64,000 nt of DNA from Halomonas alkalisoli (lineage in GTDB: Bacteria > Pseudomonadota > Gammaproteobacteria > Pseudomonadales > Halomonadaceae), in the NCBI RefSeq assembly GCF_021412585.1, contig NZ_JAKCMI010000018.1:60667-124666 (forward strand). The letters are read 5' to 3'. The notes beneath the pieces are model-generated. The model made no database searches. It saw only the letters and a list, made by a program, of their open reading frames with translations, and was not told the origin of the DNA. Made by a program: the position numbers and the translations under genes. Positions 26,991 to 35,652 of the stretch are shown here, piece by piece; the first letter of the stretch is position 1, and every line of letters starts with the position of its first letter.

Positions 26991-27878
26991 ATGATCGATT
27001 CACTACTCTGGTGGGTCACCTCGCCGCTGGACTACGCCTTCATGCGCCGAGCGCTGGTGGCCTGCCTGGCGCTGTCGCTGACCGCCCCCATCCTCGGGGT
27101 ATTGCTGATGCTTCGCGGCATGAGCCTGATGGGCGAGGCGCTCTCCCATGCGATTCTGCCCGGCGTGGCGGTGGCCTTCATGCTGGCGGGCTTCTCGCTG
27201 CCGTTGATGATGCTGGGTGGCGTGGCGGCGGGGCTTGTCACCGTGGCCACGGCCAGCAGCGTGACCCTGTTCAGCGGCCTGAAGGAGGACGCGGCCATGG
27301 CCAGCCTGTTTCTCGTGGCCATGGCCGCCGGGGTCATGATCATTTCGCTCTCGGGCAGCGCCCTGGACCTGGGGCATGTGCTGTTTGGTTCGATACTCGC
27401 CGTCGACGGCCGCACCCTGCTGCTGGTCTGCCTGGTCAGCAGCCTGGTTCTGGTTGGCCTGGCCATCAGCTTCCGGGCACTGGTGATGGAGTGCCTGGAC
27501 CCGCAGTTCCTGACGCTTCAGGGCAGGCACGCCGGCTGGACCCATGGGCTGTTCATGTGCCTGGTGGTGCTCAGCCTGGTGGTGGGCTTCCAGTCCCTGG
27601 GTACGCTGATGGCCGCCGGCCTGATGCTGCTGCCGGCGGCCACGGCGCGCTACTGGAGCCGGCGCCTGGAGGGAATGATCGCCATCGCCATCGGCTGGGC
27701 AGTGACCTGTAGTGTCACGGGGCTGCTGGTTTCCTATCACGCCGGGCTGCCCACCGGGCCCACCATCGTGCTGCTGACGGGGGCGGGCTATGCGCTCTCC
27801 GTGCTGGTCGGGCCCTGCAATGGAATGCTGGCTCGCCAGCGCACGCCGCACCGGGTCTTGAGTCACGAAAAACGGTGA
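26991..27878 (+). CDS. znuB: ABC-3 family zinc/manganese permease (lone ZnuB)
   Basis: Inner-membrane permease of a cluster-9 metal ABC importer, 295 aa, about 8-9 spans. Typical ABC-3 features: PLDYAFMRRALVACLALSLTAPILG at the N-terminus, LRGMSLMGEALSHAILPGVAV (coupling helix region), LDLGHVLFGSILAVD and FQSLGTLMAAGLMLLPAATAR. It is highly similar to the second permease at 28.8 kb, indicating duplication. It has its own Zur-like box but no ATPase or receptor gene of its own, so it presumably shares ZnuC/ZnuA from the next operon. Zinc is inferred from the box; manganese cannot be excluded. Confidence 0.88.
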   Translation: MIDSLLWWVTSPLDYAFMRRALVACLALSLTAPILGVLLMLRGMSLMGEALSHAILPGVAVAFMLAGFSLPLMMLGGVAAGLVTVATASSVTLFSGLKEDAAMASLFLVAMAAGVMIISLSGSALDLGHVLFGSILAVDGRTLLLVCLVSSLVLVGLAISFRALVMECLDPQFLTLQGRHAGWTHGLFMCLVVLSLVVGFQSLGTLMAAGLMLLPAATARYWSRRLEGMIAIAIGWAVTCSVTGLLVSYHAGLPTGPTIVLLTGAGYALSVLVGPCNGMLARQRTPHRVLSHEKR

Positions 27879-27907
27879 GCCCCCTCCCCGCCGGCCGGCA
27901 CATTTGT

Positions 27908-27921
27908 TATGTTATATCCTA
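27908..27921. promoter_or_regulatory. Zur-box-like site upstream of the znuCBA operon
   Basis: TATGTTATATCCTA, 12 of 14 positions equal to the palindrome at 26939. It lies 30 bp before the small membrane-protein gene that opens the znuC-znuB-znuA run. Confidence 0.65.
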
Positions 27922-27951
27922 GTTAATCTTATCGCGCCGAGAGGCCAACCC

Positions 27952-28107
27952 ATGGCACATCGCTCACGTTCGCATCGACACCGCCAGGAAGGGCCTTGCC
28001 ATTTCTCGCTGATGTCGCTTTCCGCCACGCGCCGCCTGCTGCTGGCCACCGCGCCGCTGGCCGCGCTCTGGCTGGCCGTCTCCTGGGCGGCAGGGTGGTG
28101 GGGCTGA
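27952..28107 (+). CDS. 51-aa His-rich single-pass membrane protein coupled to znuC
   Basis: Small protein whose N-terminal 18 residues are rich in His/Arg (MAHRSRSHRHRQEGPCHF) and which ends in one hydrophobic helix (LLLATAPLAALWLAVSWAAG). GAGAGG lies seven bases before the ATG. Its TGA overlaps the znuC ATG (TGATG), so it is translationally coupled to zinc-transporter synthesis and lies under the same Zur-like box. Possible roles: metal-sensing leader, small transporter subunit, or regulatory peptide. No family recognised; the frame is open back to 27904 but without a ribosome site. Confidence 0.6.
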   Translation: MAHRSRSHRHRQEGPCHFSLMSLSATRRLLLATAPLAALWLAVSWAAGWWG

Positions 28108-28844
28108 TGGAGCAGGAACCCAACTCCCGGCTGCAGCTGCACAACCTGCAGCTGGCCCAGGCCAACCGCACCGTACTCGAGCATGTGGACGGTCGCTTTC
28201 GCGACGGCGCCATCACCGCGCTGGTCGGCGCCAACGGCACCGGCAAGAGCACGCTGATCCAGGGGATCATGGGCATGCTCAAGCCGGTGGCCGGCCGCGT
28301 GGCGTGCTCGGTGCCCAGGGAGCGCCGCGCCTGGCTGCCACAGCAGCTGGCACTGGACCTCACCTTCCCCATGAGCGTGGAAGAGCTGGTCATGACCGGC
28401 AGCTGGCCGAGCCACGGAGCGCTCACCGGGTACTGCGCCCGCCACTATCGCCGCGGCCGCGAGGTCATGGCTCGCCTGGGTATTTCGCACCTGGCGCACC
28501 GCCCGCTGGGTGAACTCTCCGGCGGCCAGCGCCAGCGCGCCCTGATCGGCCGTACCCTGATGCAGGAAGCGGAGCTGCTGCTGCTCGACGAGCCCTTCGC
28601 CAACGTCGATAGCGAAACCGTGGACGTGCTGATGACGGTGCTTCGCGACATGGCCGCCAGCGGCGCCACCCTGATCGTGGTGCTGCACGACATGGAGCAG
28701 CTCTCGCGTCTGGCCGACGAGGTCGTGGTGCTGGCCAACGGCCACGCCCACTGGACCTCGCCCCAGGCGATTCTCGAGGGCCAGGCCCCCATTGCCGGCA
28801 CCGCCCGGCTGACGCTGGGTATCCCGGGGGTCAGCACATGCTAG
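28107..28844 (+). CDS. znuC: Zinc ABC transporter ATPase ZnuC-like
   Basis: ATPase of a metal ABC importer, 245 aa. Walker A GANGTGKST (41-49), WLPQQLALDLTFPMSVEELV after the Q-loop, signature LSGGQRQRAL, Walker B LLLLDEPFANVD and switch His in VVLHDMEQLS. These fit the cluster-9 ATPases. The start at 28107 overlaps the stop of the upstream small ORF. The gene overlaps the second znuB by 7 bp. It is the only ATPase for two permease genes in the region. Confidence 0.9.
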   Translation: MEQEPNSRLQLHNLQLAQANRTVLEHVDGRFRDGAITALVGANGTGKSTLIQGIMGMLKPVAGRVACSVPRERRAWLPQQLALDLTFPMSVEELVMTGSWPSHGALTGYCARHYRRGREVMARLGISHLAHRPLGELSGGQRQRALIGRTLMQEAELLLLDEPFANVDSETVDVLMTVLRDMAASGATLIVVLHDMEQLSRLADEVVVLANGHAHWTSPQAILEGQAPIAGTARLTLGIPGVSTC

Positions 28845-29728
28845 CGCTGCTCTACGAGTGGCTGATCGCTCCCTTCGATTACGGCTTCATGCGGCGCGCC
28901 GCGGTGGGCGGCCTGGCCCTGTCGCTGGCGGCGCCCCCCATGGGGGTGTTCCTGATGCTGCGGGGCATGAGCCTGATCGGCGATGCCATGGCCCATGCCA
29001 TCTTGCCCGGTGTTGCGCTGGGCTTCCTGCTCGCCGGCTTCTCGCTGCCGATCATGAGCCTTGGCGGCGTACTCTCGGGACTGCTGGTAGCCATGCTGGC
29101 GGGTAGCGTGTCCCAGATGACCGGCCACCGGGAAGACTCCGCCATGGCCAGCTTCTTCCTGATTTCGCTGGCGGCCGGGGTGATGCTCGTCTCGCTGGGC
29201 GGCAGCAGCGTCGACCTGACCCATGTGCTGTTCGGTTCGATCCTCGCCGTGAACACCACCGCCCTGATCCTGATCGCGGCGATCAGCAGCGTGATCGTGA
29301 TCACCCTGGCGCTCATCTTCCGCGCCCTGGTGGTGGAGTGCCTCGACCCGCTGTTCCTGCGCGGCCAGGGCATGCATGGCGGCCTGGTTCACGGCATCTT
29401 CCTCGGCCTGGTGGTGCTCAACCTGACCGCCGGTTTCCAGACCCTGGGCACCTTGATGGCAGTGGGCCTGATGATGCTGCCGGCCACCACCGCGCGCTTC
29501 TGGAGCAAGCGCCTGGAAGGCCTGATCGGCATCGCCATCGTGCTGGCCATGATCGCCAGTACCGGCGGGCTGCTGCTGTCGTATCACCTCAGCATTCCCT
29601 CGGGTCCTGCCATCATCCTGCTGGCCGGCGTGGGCTACATGCTCTCCGCCCTGTTCGGCCGCCACCACAGCCTGACTGCGCGACTGCGCCGACGCGCGGC
29701 ACCGCTGGGGGCTCCCGAGCCTCACTGA
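28838..29728 (+). CDS. znuB: ABC-3 family zinc permease (second ZnuB)
   Basis: 296-aa permease, paralogous to the one at 27.0 kb: both begin with a W..-PxDY-FMRRA motif and share LRGMSL-G-A--HAILPGVA, VLFGSILAV and FQTLGTLMAVGLMMLP. About 8-9 spans. It starts inside the end of znuC (7-bp overlap), so is translationally coupled with the ATPase and is its primary partner. The receptor gene follows after 39 bp. Confidence 0.9.
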   Translation: MLALLYEWLIAPFDYGFMRRAAVGGLALSLAAPPMGVFLMLRGMSLIGDAMAHAILPGVALGFLLAGFSLPIMSLGGVLSGLLVAMLAGSVSQMTGHREDSAMASFFLISLAAGVMLVSLGGSSVDLTHVLFGSILAVNTTALILIAAISSVIVITLALIFRALVVECLDPLFLRGQGMHGGLVHGIFLGLVVLNLTAGFQTLGTLMAVGLMMLPATTARFWSKRLEGLIGIAIVLAMIASTGGLLLSYHLSIPSGPAIILLAGVGYMLSALFGRHHSLTARLRRRAAPLGAPEPH

Positions 29729-29767
29729 CCGCCGCATAGACACCGACAACAAACCAAGGAGTACTGC

Positions 29768-30913
29768 ATGCGTACCATCAAGCCCTCCGCCCTGGTGATT
29801 GGCGCCACGGCCATGCTCGCCCTGCCGGCTGCCTTCGCCGCCGAACGCGTACAGGTCGTTACCAGCTTCAGCATCCTGGCCGACATGGTGGAGAACGTGG
29901 GCGGCGAGCACGTCGAGGTGACCTCGCTGGTCGGCCCCGACAGTGACGCCCACGTCTTCTCACCCAGCCCGCGCGACGCCCGCGACCTGGCCGATGCGGA
30001 CCTGGTGGTATTCAACGGCCTGCTCTTCGAAGGCTGGATGGAGCGCCTGATCGATTCCAGCGATTACGCCGGCCCGCTGGTGACGGCTACCGACGGTATC
30101 GACAAGCTCGACTACCATGGCCACGACCATGACAAGGCACATGGCCATGACGATCATGATGACCATGACGACCATGGACACGATCATGACGACCATGGGC
30201 ACGACCATGACGATCATGACGATCACGGCCACGACGACCATGGGCATGACGACCATGGGCACGATCATGAGGATCACGGCCACGACGACCATGGGCACGA
30301 TCATGACGACCACGGCCACGATGACCACGACCATGCGCATGGCGAACAAGATCCCCATGGCTGGCAGGATCTCGCCATGGGCCAGGTCTATGTCGGCAAT
30401 ATTCTCGAAGGGCTGATCGAGGCGGACCCGGACAACGAGGCCGCCTACCGCGAGAACGCCGAGCGCTACATCAACGAGATGCAGGCCACCGATGACGAGA
30501 TTCGTCAGCTGATCGGTGAGATTCCCGCCTCCACCAGCGTGATCACCGGCCACGACTCCTTCGGTTACTTCGCCAACGCCTACGGCATCCGCTTCCTCTC
30601 ACCGGTGGGTCTCTCCACCGAAGCCGAGCCCAGCGCCGCCGACATGGCGCGGTTGATCGACGTGATTCGCGAGCAGAACGTCAGGGCACTGTTCCACGAG
30701 AACATGACCAGCCCGGCGATCATCAACCAGCTGTCGGAGGAGACTGGCCTGCCCATCGCCGGCACCCTCTATGCCGACGCCCTGGCCGCCGAAGGCGACG
30801 CGAGCACCTACCTCGGCATGATGCGTCACAATGCCCAGGTGCTGCATGACGCCCTGGCCGAACCCAGCCATGATGACCACGACGACGATCACGGGCATGG
30901 CCATAGCCATTGA
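29768..30913 (+). CDS. znuA: Zinc-binding periplasmic receptor ZnuA with very long His/Asp loop
   Basis: Cluster A-I metal receptor (ZnuA family), 381 aa. Signal peptide to about residue 25; metal-site residues in VGPDSDAHVFSPSPRD and SVITGHDSFGYFANAYG. Between the first two lies a charged loop (about residues 117-191) made almost only of His, Asp and Gly, with more than 25 His; a second small His/Asp tail ends the protein (HDDDHGHGHSH). Such loops in ZnuA collect zinc; this one is longer than in E. coli. The DNA for the loop is itself repetitive (GACCATGGGCACGATCATGA-like units), so length should vary between strains. Confidence 0.93.
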   Translation: MRTIKPSALVIGATAMLALPAAFAAERVQVVTSFSILADMVENVGGEHVEVTSLVGPDSDAHVFSPSPRDARDLADADLVVFNGLLFEGWMERLIDSSDYAGPLVTATDGIDKLDYHGHDHDKAHGHDDHDDHDDHGHDHDDHGHDHDDHDDHGHDDHGHDDHGHDHEDHGHDDHGHDHDDHGHDDHDHAHGEQDPHGWQDLAMGQVYVGNILEGLIEADPDNEAAYRENAERYINEMQATDDEIRQLIGEIPASTSVITGHDSFGYFANAYGIRFLSPVGLSTEAEPSAADMARLIDVIREQNVRALFHENMTSPAIINQLSEETGLPIAGTLYADALAAEGDASTYLGMMRHNAQVLHDALAEPSHDDHDDDHGHGHSH

Positions 30914-30955
30914 CCGGACGGTACCGAGCGCGCCGCTAGCGGCTGCGTAATCCAC

Positions 30956-30981
30956 AGCGGGGGCGCCAATGCGCCCCCGCT
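30956..30981 (+). terminator. Terminator hairpin after znuA
   Basis: 11-bp perfect stem AGCGGGGGCGC / GCGCCCCCGCT with a CAAT loop, 42 bp after the znuA stop; no T-run. Confidence 0.65.
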
Positions 30982-31447
30982 GCTTGCATGGCCTTGCTGG
31001 CCCCATTCCTGCCTTTCAAACAGCGGCTTGCCCCCTGCCGCCCGCCACGTTTTTCCAAAGAAAACCTGGCATGATCTGTATCGCCCAGCCTCCCCCGCTA
31101 CAGCGCCCTCCCTCTCGCGGCACTCTCCATCCTGCTGATTTCAATAGAACATCTTTAAATGAAGCCAAGCTAGCCACGGACACCACCCCTAGGACCAAAG
31201 TCTTAGCTCTTTCAAGCCATCTGATAATTGGCACGAAATGCAAAAAGTGTGGCGCGATGCGTAAAACCGCAGCGTGAGTTTCCTCCTACCATGAAACAGC
31301 GCCGGATCGGCCGGAATGGAGCCATCCACAGCCAGCCAACACCTTACGCACAAAAGTTCACACGAAAATACACAGGTTATCCACAGCTTGAATCCAGCGC
31401 CGTCGATTACCGGCGGCTCGTACAACAACAACGCACAAGGCAACAGA
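30982..31447. other. Intergenic region with two DnaA-box-like nonamers
   Basis: 466 bp between znuA and the next binding-protein gene. No convincing coding frame. TTATCCACA at 31377-31385 is an exact DnaA-box match and TTACGCACA at 31344-31352 differs by one base. There is no DnaA gene or AT-rich unwinding region, so an origin is not claimed. The promoter of the downstream gene must lie here. Confidence 0.4.
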
Positions 31448-32671
31448 ATGCACGCTACCCACCGCTTCGCCATGGGCGCACTCGCCGCCTCCGTCATGCT
31501 CGCCGGCCACGCCGGTGCTGCCGAGATCACCGACAACGAGATTCGCATCGGCTACCTGGCCGACATGTCGGGCCCTTACCGCGACCCCATCGGCCCCCAG
31601 GGGCTGGATGCCATCGAAATGGCCATCGAGGACGTCGGCGGCAGCGTAGCCGGTGCCGATGTCGTGGTATTCAGCGCCGACGACCGCAACAGCCCCGACG
31701 TGGGCTCGAGCATCGTGCGCGAATGGATCGACGAGCGAAACATCGACATGGTCACCGGGCTGGTCGCCTCATCGGTCACACTTGCCGCGGTCAAGCTGCT
31801 GGAGGAGGAGAACCGCCTCGGGCTGGTCAACGGTGCCGTCTCCTCCGGGGTCACCAACGAGAGCTGTTCGCCCAACCATATCCACTGGGTCTACGACACC
31901 TGGGCCATGTCCAACGGTACCGCCAAGGCGATCACCCAGGAGGGCAACGCCAGCTGGTACCTGCTCAGCGCCGATTACTCCTTCGGCCACGCCCTGGAAG
32001 GTGACGTGGAGCGCGTCGTCACCGAGAACGGCGGCACCATCGTGGGCAAGGCGCGACACCCCTTCCCCACCAGCGATTTCTCGTCGTTCCTGCTGCAGGC
32101 CCAGGCATCGGGCGCCGACGTGATCGCGCTCAACAACGCCGGCGCCGACACCGTCAACGCCATCGCCACCGCCGGTGAATTCGGCATCACCCAGGCGGGG
32201 CAGATACTCGCCGGCATGGTGCTGTTCAGTACCGACGTGCGCAGCATCGGGCTCGAGGCCGCCCAGGGGCTTCAGTTCACCAAGGCGTGGTATTACGACC
32301 TGAATGACGAGACCCGCGCCTGGGCCGAGCGTTTCCGCGAACGCACCGGCAGCATGCCGACCATGGTTCATGCCGGGCTCTACTCCAGCACGCTGCACTA
32401 TCTCCAGGCCATCGACGCCATCGGCACCGACGAGGCCCAGGCGGTGCGCCAGCAGATGGCCGAAACCCCGATCAACGATATCTTCGCCACCGATGGCTAT
32501 ATCCGCGAGGACGGCCGCATGGTCCACGACATGTACCTGGTGGAGGTGAAGTCGCCGGAAGAGTCGCAGGACGAGGACGACCTGTTCCGGATCGTGCGTA
32601 CCATCCCGGCCGAGGAAGCCTTCCGCCCACTGTCAGCGAGCCAGTGCCACCTGGTTAACAACGATGCCTGA
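31448..32671 (+). CDS. Liv/Ami-type ABC substrate-binding protein without own permease
   Basis: Type I periplasmic receptor (Peripla_BP_6), 407 aa. The internal ATG at 31448 (MHATHRFAMGALAASVMLAGHAGA) makes a good signal peptide and has AAGG upstream; the frame extends to 31316. Mature start EITDNEIRIGYLADMSGPYRDPIGPQGLDAIEMAIEDVGG is typical, as is LLSADYSFGHALEGDVERVV. No Liv-type permease or ATPase gene adjoins; it is followed by acyl-CoA metabolism genes, so its ligand may be a carboxylic acid used by that cluster and its translocator could be livGFHM. Confidence 0.85.
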   Translation: MHATHRFAMGALAASVMLAGHAGAAEITDNEIRIGYLADMSGPYRDPIGPQGLDAIEMAIEDVGGSVAGADVVVFSADDRNSPDVGSSIVREWIDERNIDMVTGLVASSVTLAAVKLLEEENRLGLVNGAVSSGVTNESCSPNHIHWVYDTWAMSNGTAKAITQEGNASWYLLSADYSFGHALEGDVERVVTENGGTIVGKARHPFPTSDFSSFLLQAQASGADVIALNNAGADTVNAIATAGEFGITQAGQILAGMVLFSTDVRSIGLEAAQGLQFTKAWYYDLNDETRAWAERFRERTGSMPTMVHAGLYSSTLHYLQAIDAIGTDEAQAVRQQMAETPINDIFATDGYIREDGRMVHDMYLVEVKSPEESQDEDDLFRIVRTIPAEEAFRPLSASQCHLVNNDA

Positions 32672-32774
32672 GCGCCGTGACCGGAGACGTGACATGAGCG
32701 TTTCTCGCCCTGGTTCACCGCCGCGTGCCAGCACCTCCCTGCTATGGGTGCTCTGCGCCGATGAATCGCCCATG

Positions 32775-32794
32775 CCCCCGGCTGAAGCCGGGGG
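32775..32794. terminator. Hairpin between the binding-protein and ligase genes
   Basis: 8-bp stem CCCCCGGC / GCCGGGGG with TGAA loop. It could end or attenuate transcription between the receptor and the acyl-CoA genes; no T-run on either side. Confidence 0.45.
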
Positions 32795-32884
32795 AAGCGC
32801 CGAGGCATCGTCACGACGGCCGAGCCGGCCAGCCCCAGCCGACGTTTCGATACGACCCACGATGCCTGATAGCTCCAGGAACCG

Positions 32885-34453
32885 ATGAACATGACAACGA
32901 CAACACCATCACGCATCCAGCAGAACACCATCGGTGCCGCCCTGAGCCGCAGCGCCCGCAAGCACCCCACCAGGCTGGCGCTGGCCTTCGATGAGCGCCG
33001 CTGGCACTACGCCGAACTCGACCGGGCGGTGAACCGGGTCGCCAACCGGCTCCTCGCGGCGGGCCTTTCTCCCGGCGACCGCCTGGCGGTGTACGGCAAG
33101 AATTCCGACGCCTATGTGATCGCCTGGCTGGCTGCCACCCGCGCCGGCCTGGTGCACGTGCCGATCAACTTCGCCCTGAGCGCCGACGAGCTGCGCTATA
33201 TCCTCGAGCAGTCCGGCGCGGCCGGGCTGCTCAGCGACCGGAGCCTGGCCGACAACGTGACAAGTGCGAGCGAAGGGCTCGGACTCACGCTTTCGGGCAC
33301 CCTGCATGCCACGGATCAGGAAAGCTTCGACGTGCTGCAGCTGGCCCTCGACAGAGACAGTGCCGAGAGCGACGACAGCGAGCCGGACGTGGCCGTGGAA
33401 GGGGCCAGCCTGGCCCAGTTGCTCTATACCTCGGGCACCACCGCGGCACCCAAGGCGGCGATGATGACCCACCAGGCGCTGCTCGCCGAGTACATGGCCT
33501 GCATGGTGGAGCTCGACATCAAGGGCGACGAGCCGATGCTGGCGGCCCTGCCGCTCTATCACTCGGCGCAGATGCATGTGTTCCTGATGCCGGCCATGCT
33601 GCTCGGCGCCCCGGTGCACCTGCGCGAAGCGCCGCTGCCCGACGACTGCCTGACGCAGATCGCCAGTGAAGGCATCGTCTCCTTCTTCGCCCCGCCCACG
33701 GTGTGGATCAGCCTGCTGCGCCACCCCGACTTCGACAGCCACGATCTGAACCGACTGAAGAAGGCGTATTACGGTGCCTCGATCATGCCGGTATCGGTGG
33801 TGGAAGAACTGCAGCAGCGCATTCCCGGCGTGGGGCTCTACAACTGCTACGGCCAGAGCGAGATCGCCCCGCTGGCCACCGTGCTGCGCCCCGAGGAGCA
33901 TGCGGCACGGCCGGCCTCGGCGGGTCGCCCCATCCTCACGGTGGAGACGCGCATCGTCGACCTGGAGATGAACGACGTGGCACCCGGCGAGCACGGCGAG
34001 ATCGTGCACCGCTCGCCCCAGCTGCTCACCGGTTACTGGGACAAGCCGGAGATGACCGAGGAGGCCTTCGCCGGCGGCTGGTTCCACTCCGGCGACGTGG
34101 GCTACTTCGACGAGGGGGGCTATCTCTACATCGTCGACCGCATCAAGGACGTCATCAATACCGGCGGGATCGTGGTGGCCAGCCGCGAGGTCGAGGAAGC
34201 CCTCTTCAAGCACCCTGCCGTCTCCGAAGTGGCCGTGGTGGGCCTGCCCGATGCCAAGTGGATCGAGGCGATCACCGCCGTGGTGGTGCTAAAGGAGGGG
34301 TTTGACGTGAGCGAGGAGGCGCTGATCGCCCACGCCAGGGGCCTGATGGCGCCCTACAAGGTGCCCAAGTGGATCCTCTTCGCCGGCGCCCTGCCCAAGA
34401 GCACCGCGGGCAAGATCCTCAAGCGCCAACTGAGAAAGGAGCTTCACGCCTGA
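32885..34453 (+). CDS. Acyl-CoA synthetase (AMP-dependent ligase)
   Basis: ANL-superfamily ligase, 522 aa, forming an acyl-CoA via acyl-AMP. Motifs: A3 P-loop LLYTSGTTAAPKAAMMTHQ, A5 LYNCYGQSEIAP, A7 HSGDVGYFDEGGYLYIVDR, A8 DVINTGGIVVASREVEEAL and the catalytic Lys in LPKSTAGKILKRQLRKEL near the C-terminus. The Gly-for-Thr changes in the usual YTSGTTGxPKG make the P-loop slightly unusual (TTAAPKAA). First of an apparent four-gene run (ligase, dehydrogenase, thiolase, ligase). Substrate chain not predictable. Confidence 0.9.
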   Translation: MNMTTTTPSRIQQNTIGAALSRSARKHPTRLALAFDERRWHYAELDRAVNRVANRLLAAGLSPGDRLAVYGKNSDAYVIAWLAATRAGLVHVPINFALSADELRYILEQSGAAGLLSDRSLADNVTSASEGLGLTLSGTLHATDQESFDVLQLALDRDSAESDDSEPDVAVEGASLAQLLYTSGTTAAPKAAMMTHQALLAEYMACMVELDIKGDEPMLAALPLYHSAQMHVFLMPAMLLGAPVHLREAPLPDDCLTQIASEGIVSFFAPPTVWISLLRHPDFDSHDLNRLKKAYYGASIMPVSVVEELQQRIPGVGLYNCYGQSEIAPLATVLRPEEHAARPASAGRPILTVETRIVDLEMNDVAPGEHGEIVHRSPQLLTGYWDKPEMTEEAFAGGWFHSGDVGYFDEGGYLYIVDRIKDVINTGGIVVASREVEEALFKHPAVSEVAVVGLPDAKWIEAITAVVVLKEGFDVSEEALIAHARGLMAPYKVPKWILFAGALPKSTAGKILKRQLRKELHA

Positions 34454-34455
34454 CC

Positions 34456-35616
34456 ATGAGCACACCCGATGACGACATGACCGCCCTGTTCCACGACATG
34501 ATCCGGCGCTGCCTGGAGCAGGAGGTCGCCCCCTGCTACGAGGCGTGGGAAGAGCTGGGCGAGATGCCGCGCTCGCTGTGGCACAAGCTCGGCGAGGCCG
34601 GGCTGCTGGGCATCGACCTGCCGGAGGAGGTCGGCGGCAGCGGCGCCGACTTCGCCATCACGCAGTTCGCCCTGGAGGAGATCTCGCGGCAGGGGTTCGG
34701 CGGGCTGGCCAGCGCCTACAACATCCACGCCAATATTGTCATGCCCTACCTGCTGCATGTGGGTACCCCGGCGCAGCAGGAGAGGTGGCTGCCGGCCATG
34801 GCCCGGGGCGAGGCCATCGGCGCCATCGCCATGACCGAACCCAATGCGGGCAGCGACCTGGCGGCGATGAAGACCCGGGCCCAACGCACCGACGAGGGCT
34901 GGCAACTCGACGGCGCCAAGATCTTCATCACCAACGGCCAGGTGGCGGATATGGTGATCGTCTGTGCCAAGACCGACACCGCCGCCGGGGCCAAGGGGGT
35001 GTCGCTGTTCCTGGTCGACACCTCGCTGCCGGGGTTTTCCCGGGGCAAGTCGATCAAGAAGATCGGCCAGCACGCCAGCGATACCGCCGAGCTCTTCTTC
35101 GACGGGCTGCAGCTTCCCGCCGACGCCCTGCTCGGCGACGAGGGAGCCGGTTTCCGCTACCTGATGCAGGAACTGCCCCGCGAACGCCTGGGGGTGGGCG
35201 CCCAGGCGCTGGGCGCCATGGAGGGCGCCCTGGCGCTGACCCTGGACTACGTCAAGGAGCGCCGCGCCTTCGGCCAGGCCGTGGGGGACTTCCAGAACAC
35301 CCGCTTCACCCTGGCAGAGGTGCGCGCCAAGATCGACATGGGCCGCGCCTACTTCGAACACTGCGTGGCCAAGTATCGACGCGGCGAGATGAGCAGCACC
35401 GATGCCGCCATCCTCAAGCTCGAGCTCAGCGAGATGCAGTGCCGCAATATCGATGCCTGCCTGCAGCTCTTCGGCGGCTACGGTTATACCCGGGAGTATC
35501 CGATCTCGCGCTTCTATGTGGATGCGCGGATCCAGACCATCTACGCCGGCACCTCCGAAATCATGAAGGAGGTGATCGCACGCTCGCTGCTCGGCAGGGG
35601 TGCCACGCCGGGCTGA
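34456..35616 (+). CDS. Acyl-CoA dehydrogenase, LCAD/IVD-type active site
   Basis: FAD enzyme that introduces the alpha-beta double bond of an acyl-CoA; 386 aa, normal length. FAD/substrate motifs AIAMTEPNAGSD and KIFITNG, and the C-terminal YGYTREYPISRFYVDARIQTIYAGTSEIMKEVIAR. The usual catalytic Glu (YEGT) is Ala here (YAGT), but E256 lies nine residues before YVKERRAFG, exactly where long-chain and isovaleryl-CoA dehydrogenases carry the base. So an active enzyme on longer or branched chains is likely. Starts 2 bp after the ligase stop: operon. Confidence 0.92.
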   Translation: MSTPDDDMTALFHDMIRRCLEQEVAPCYEAWEELGEMPRSLWHKLGEAGLLGIDLPEEVGGSGADFAITQFALEEISRQGFGGLASAYNIHANIVMPYLLHVGTPAQQERWLPAMARGEAIGAIAMTEPNAGSDLAAMKTRAQRTDEGWQLDGAKIFITNGQVADMVIVCAKTDTAAGAKGVSLFLVDTSLPGFSRGKSIKKIGQHASDTAELFFDGLQLPADALLGDEGAGFRYLMQELPRERLGVGAQALGAMEGALALTLDYVKERRAFGQAVGDFQNTRFTLAEVRAKIDMGRAYFEHCVAKYRRGEMSSTDAAILKLELSEMQCRNIDACLQLFGGYGYTREYPISRFYVDARIQTIYAGTSEIMKEVIARSLLGRGATPG

Positions 35617-35652
35617 CGCCGGGCCCGGAATCCGTCATTCAGGAGACAGACC

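Noticed and set aside
29960..30553. Val/Met-rich minus-strand frame opposite the ZnuA His loop
   Set aside because: It is simply the complement of the CAT/GAC repeat coding for His-Asp; mimics a membrane protein but has no independent support.
31344..31385. Replication origin
   Set aside because: Only two DnaA-like nonamers, no AT-rich unwinding region, and none of dnaA, gyrB, gidA or parAB nearby.
32664..32888. Small plus-strand frame between the binding-protein and ligase genes
   Set aside because: Pro/Ser/Arg-rich composition, weak ribosome site, and it spans a hairpin; looks non-coding.
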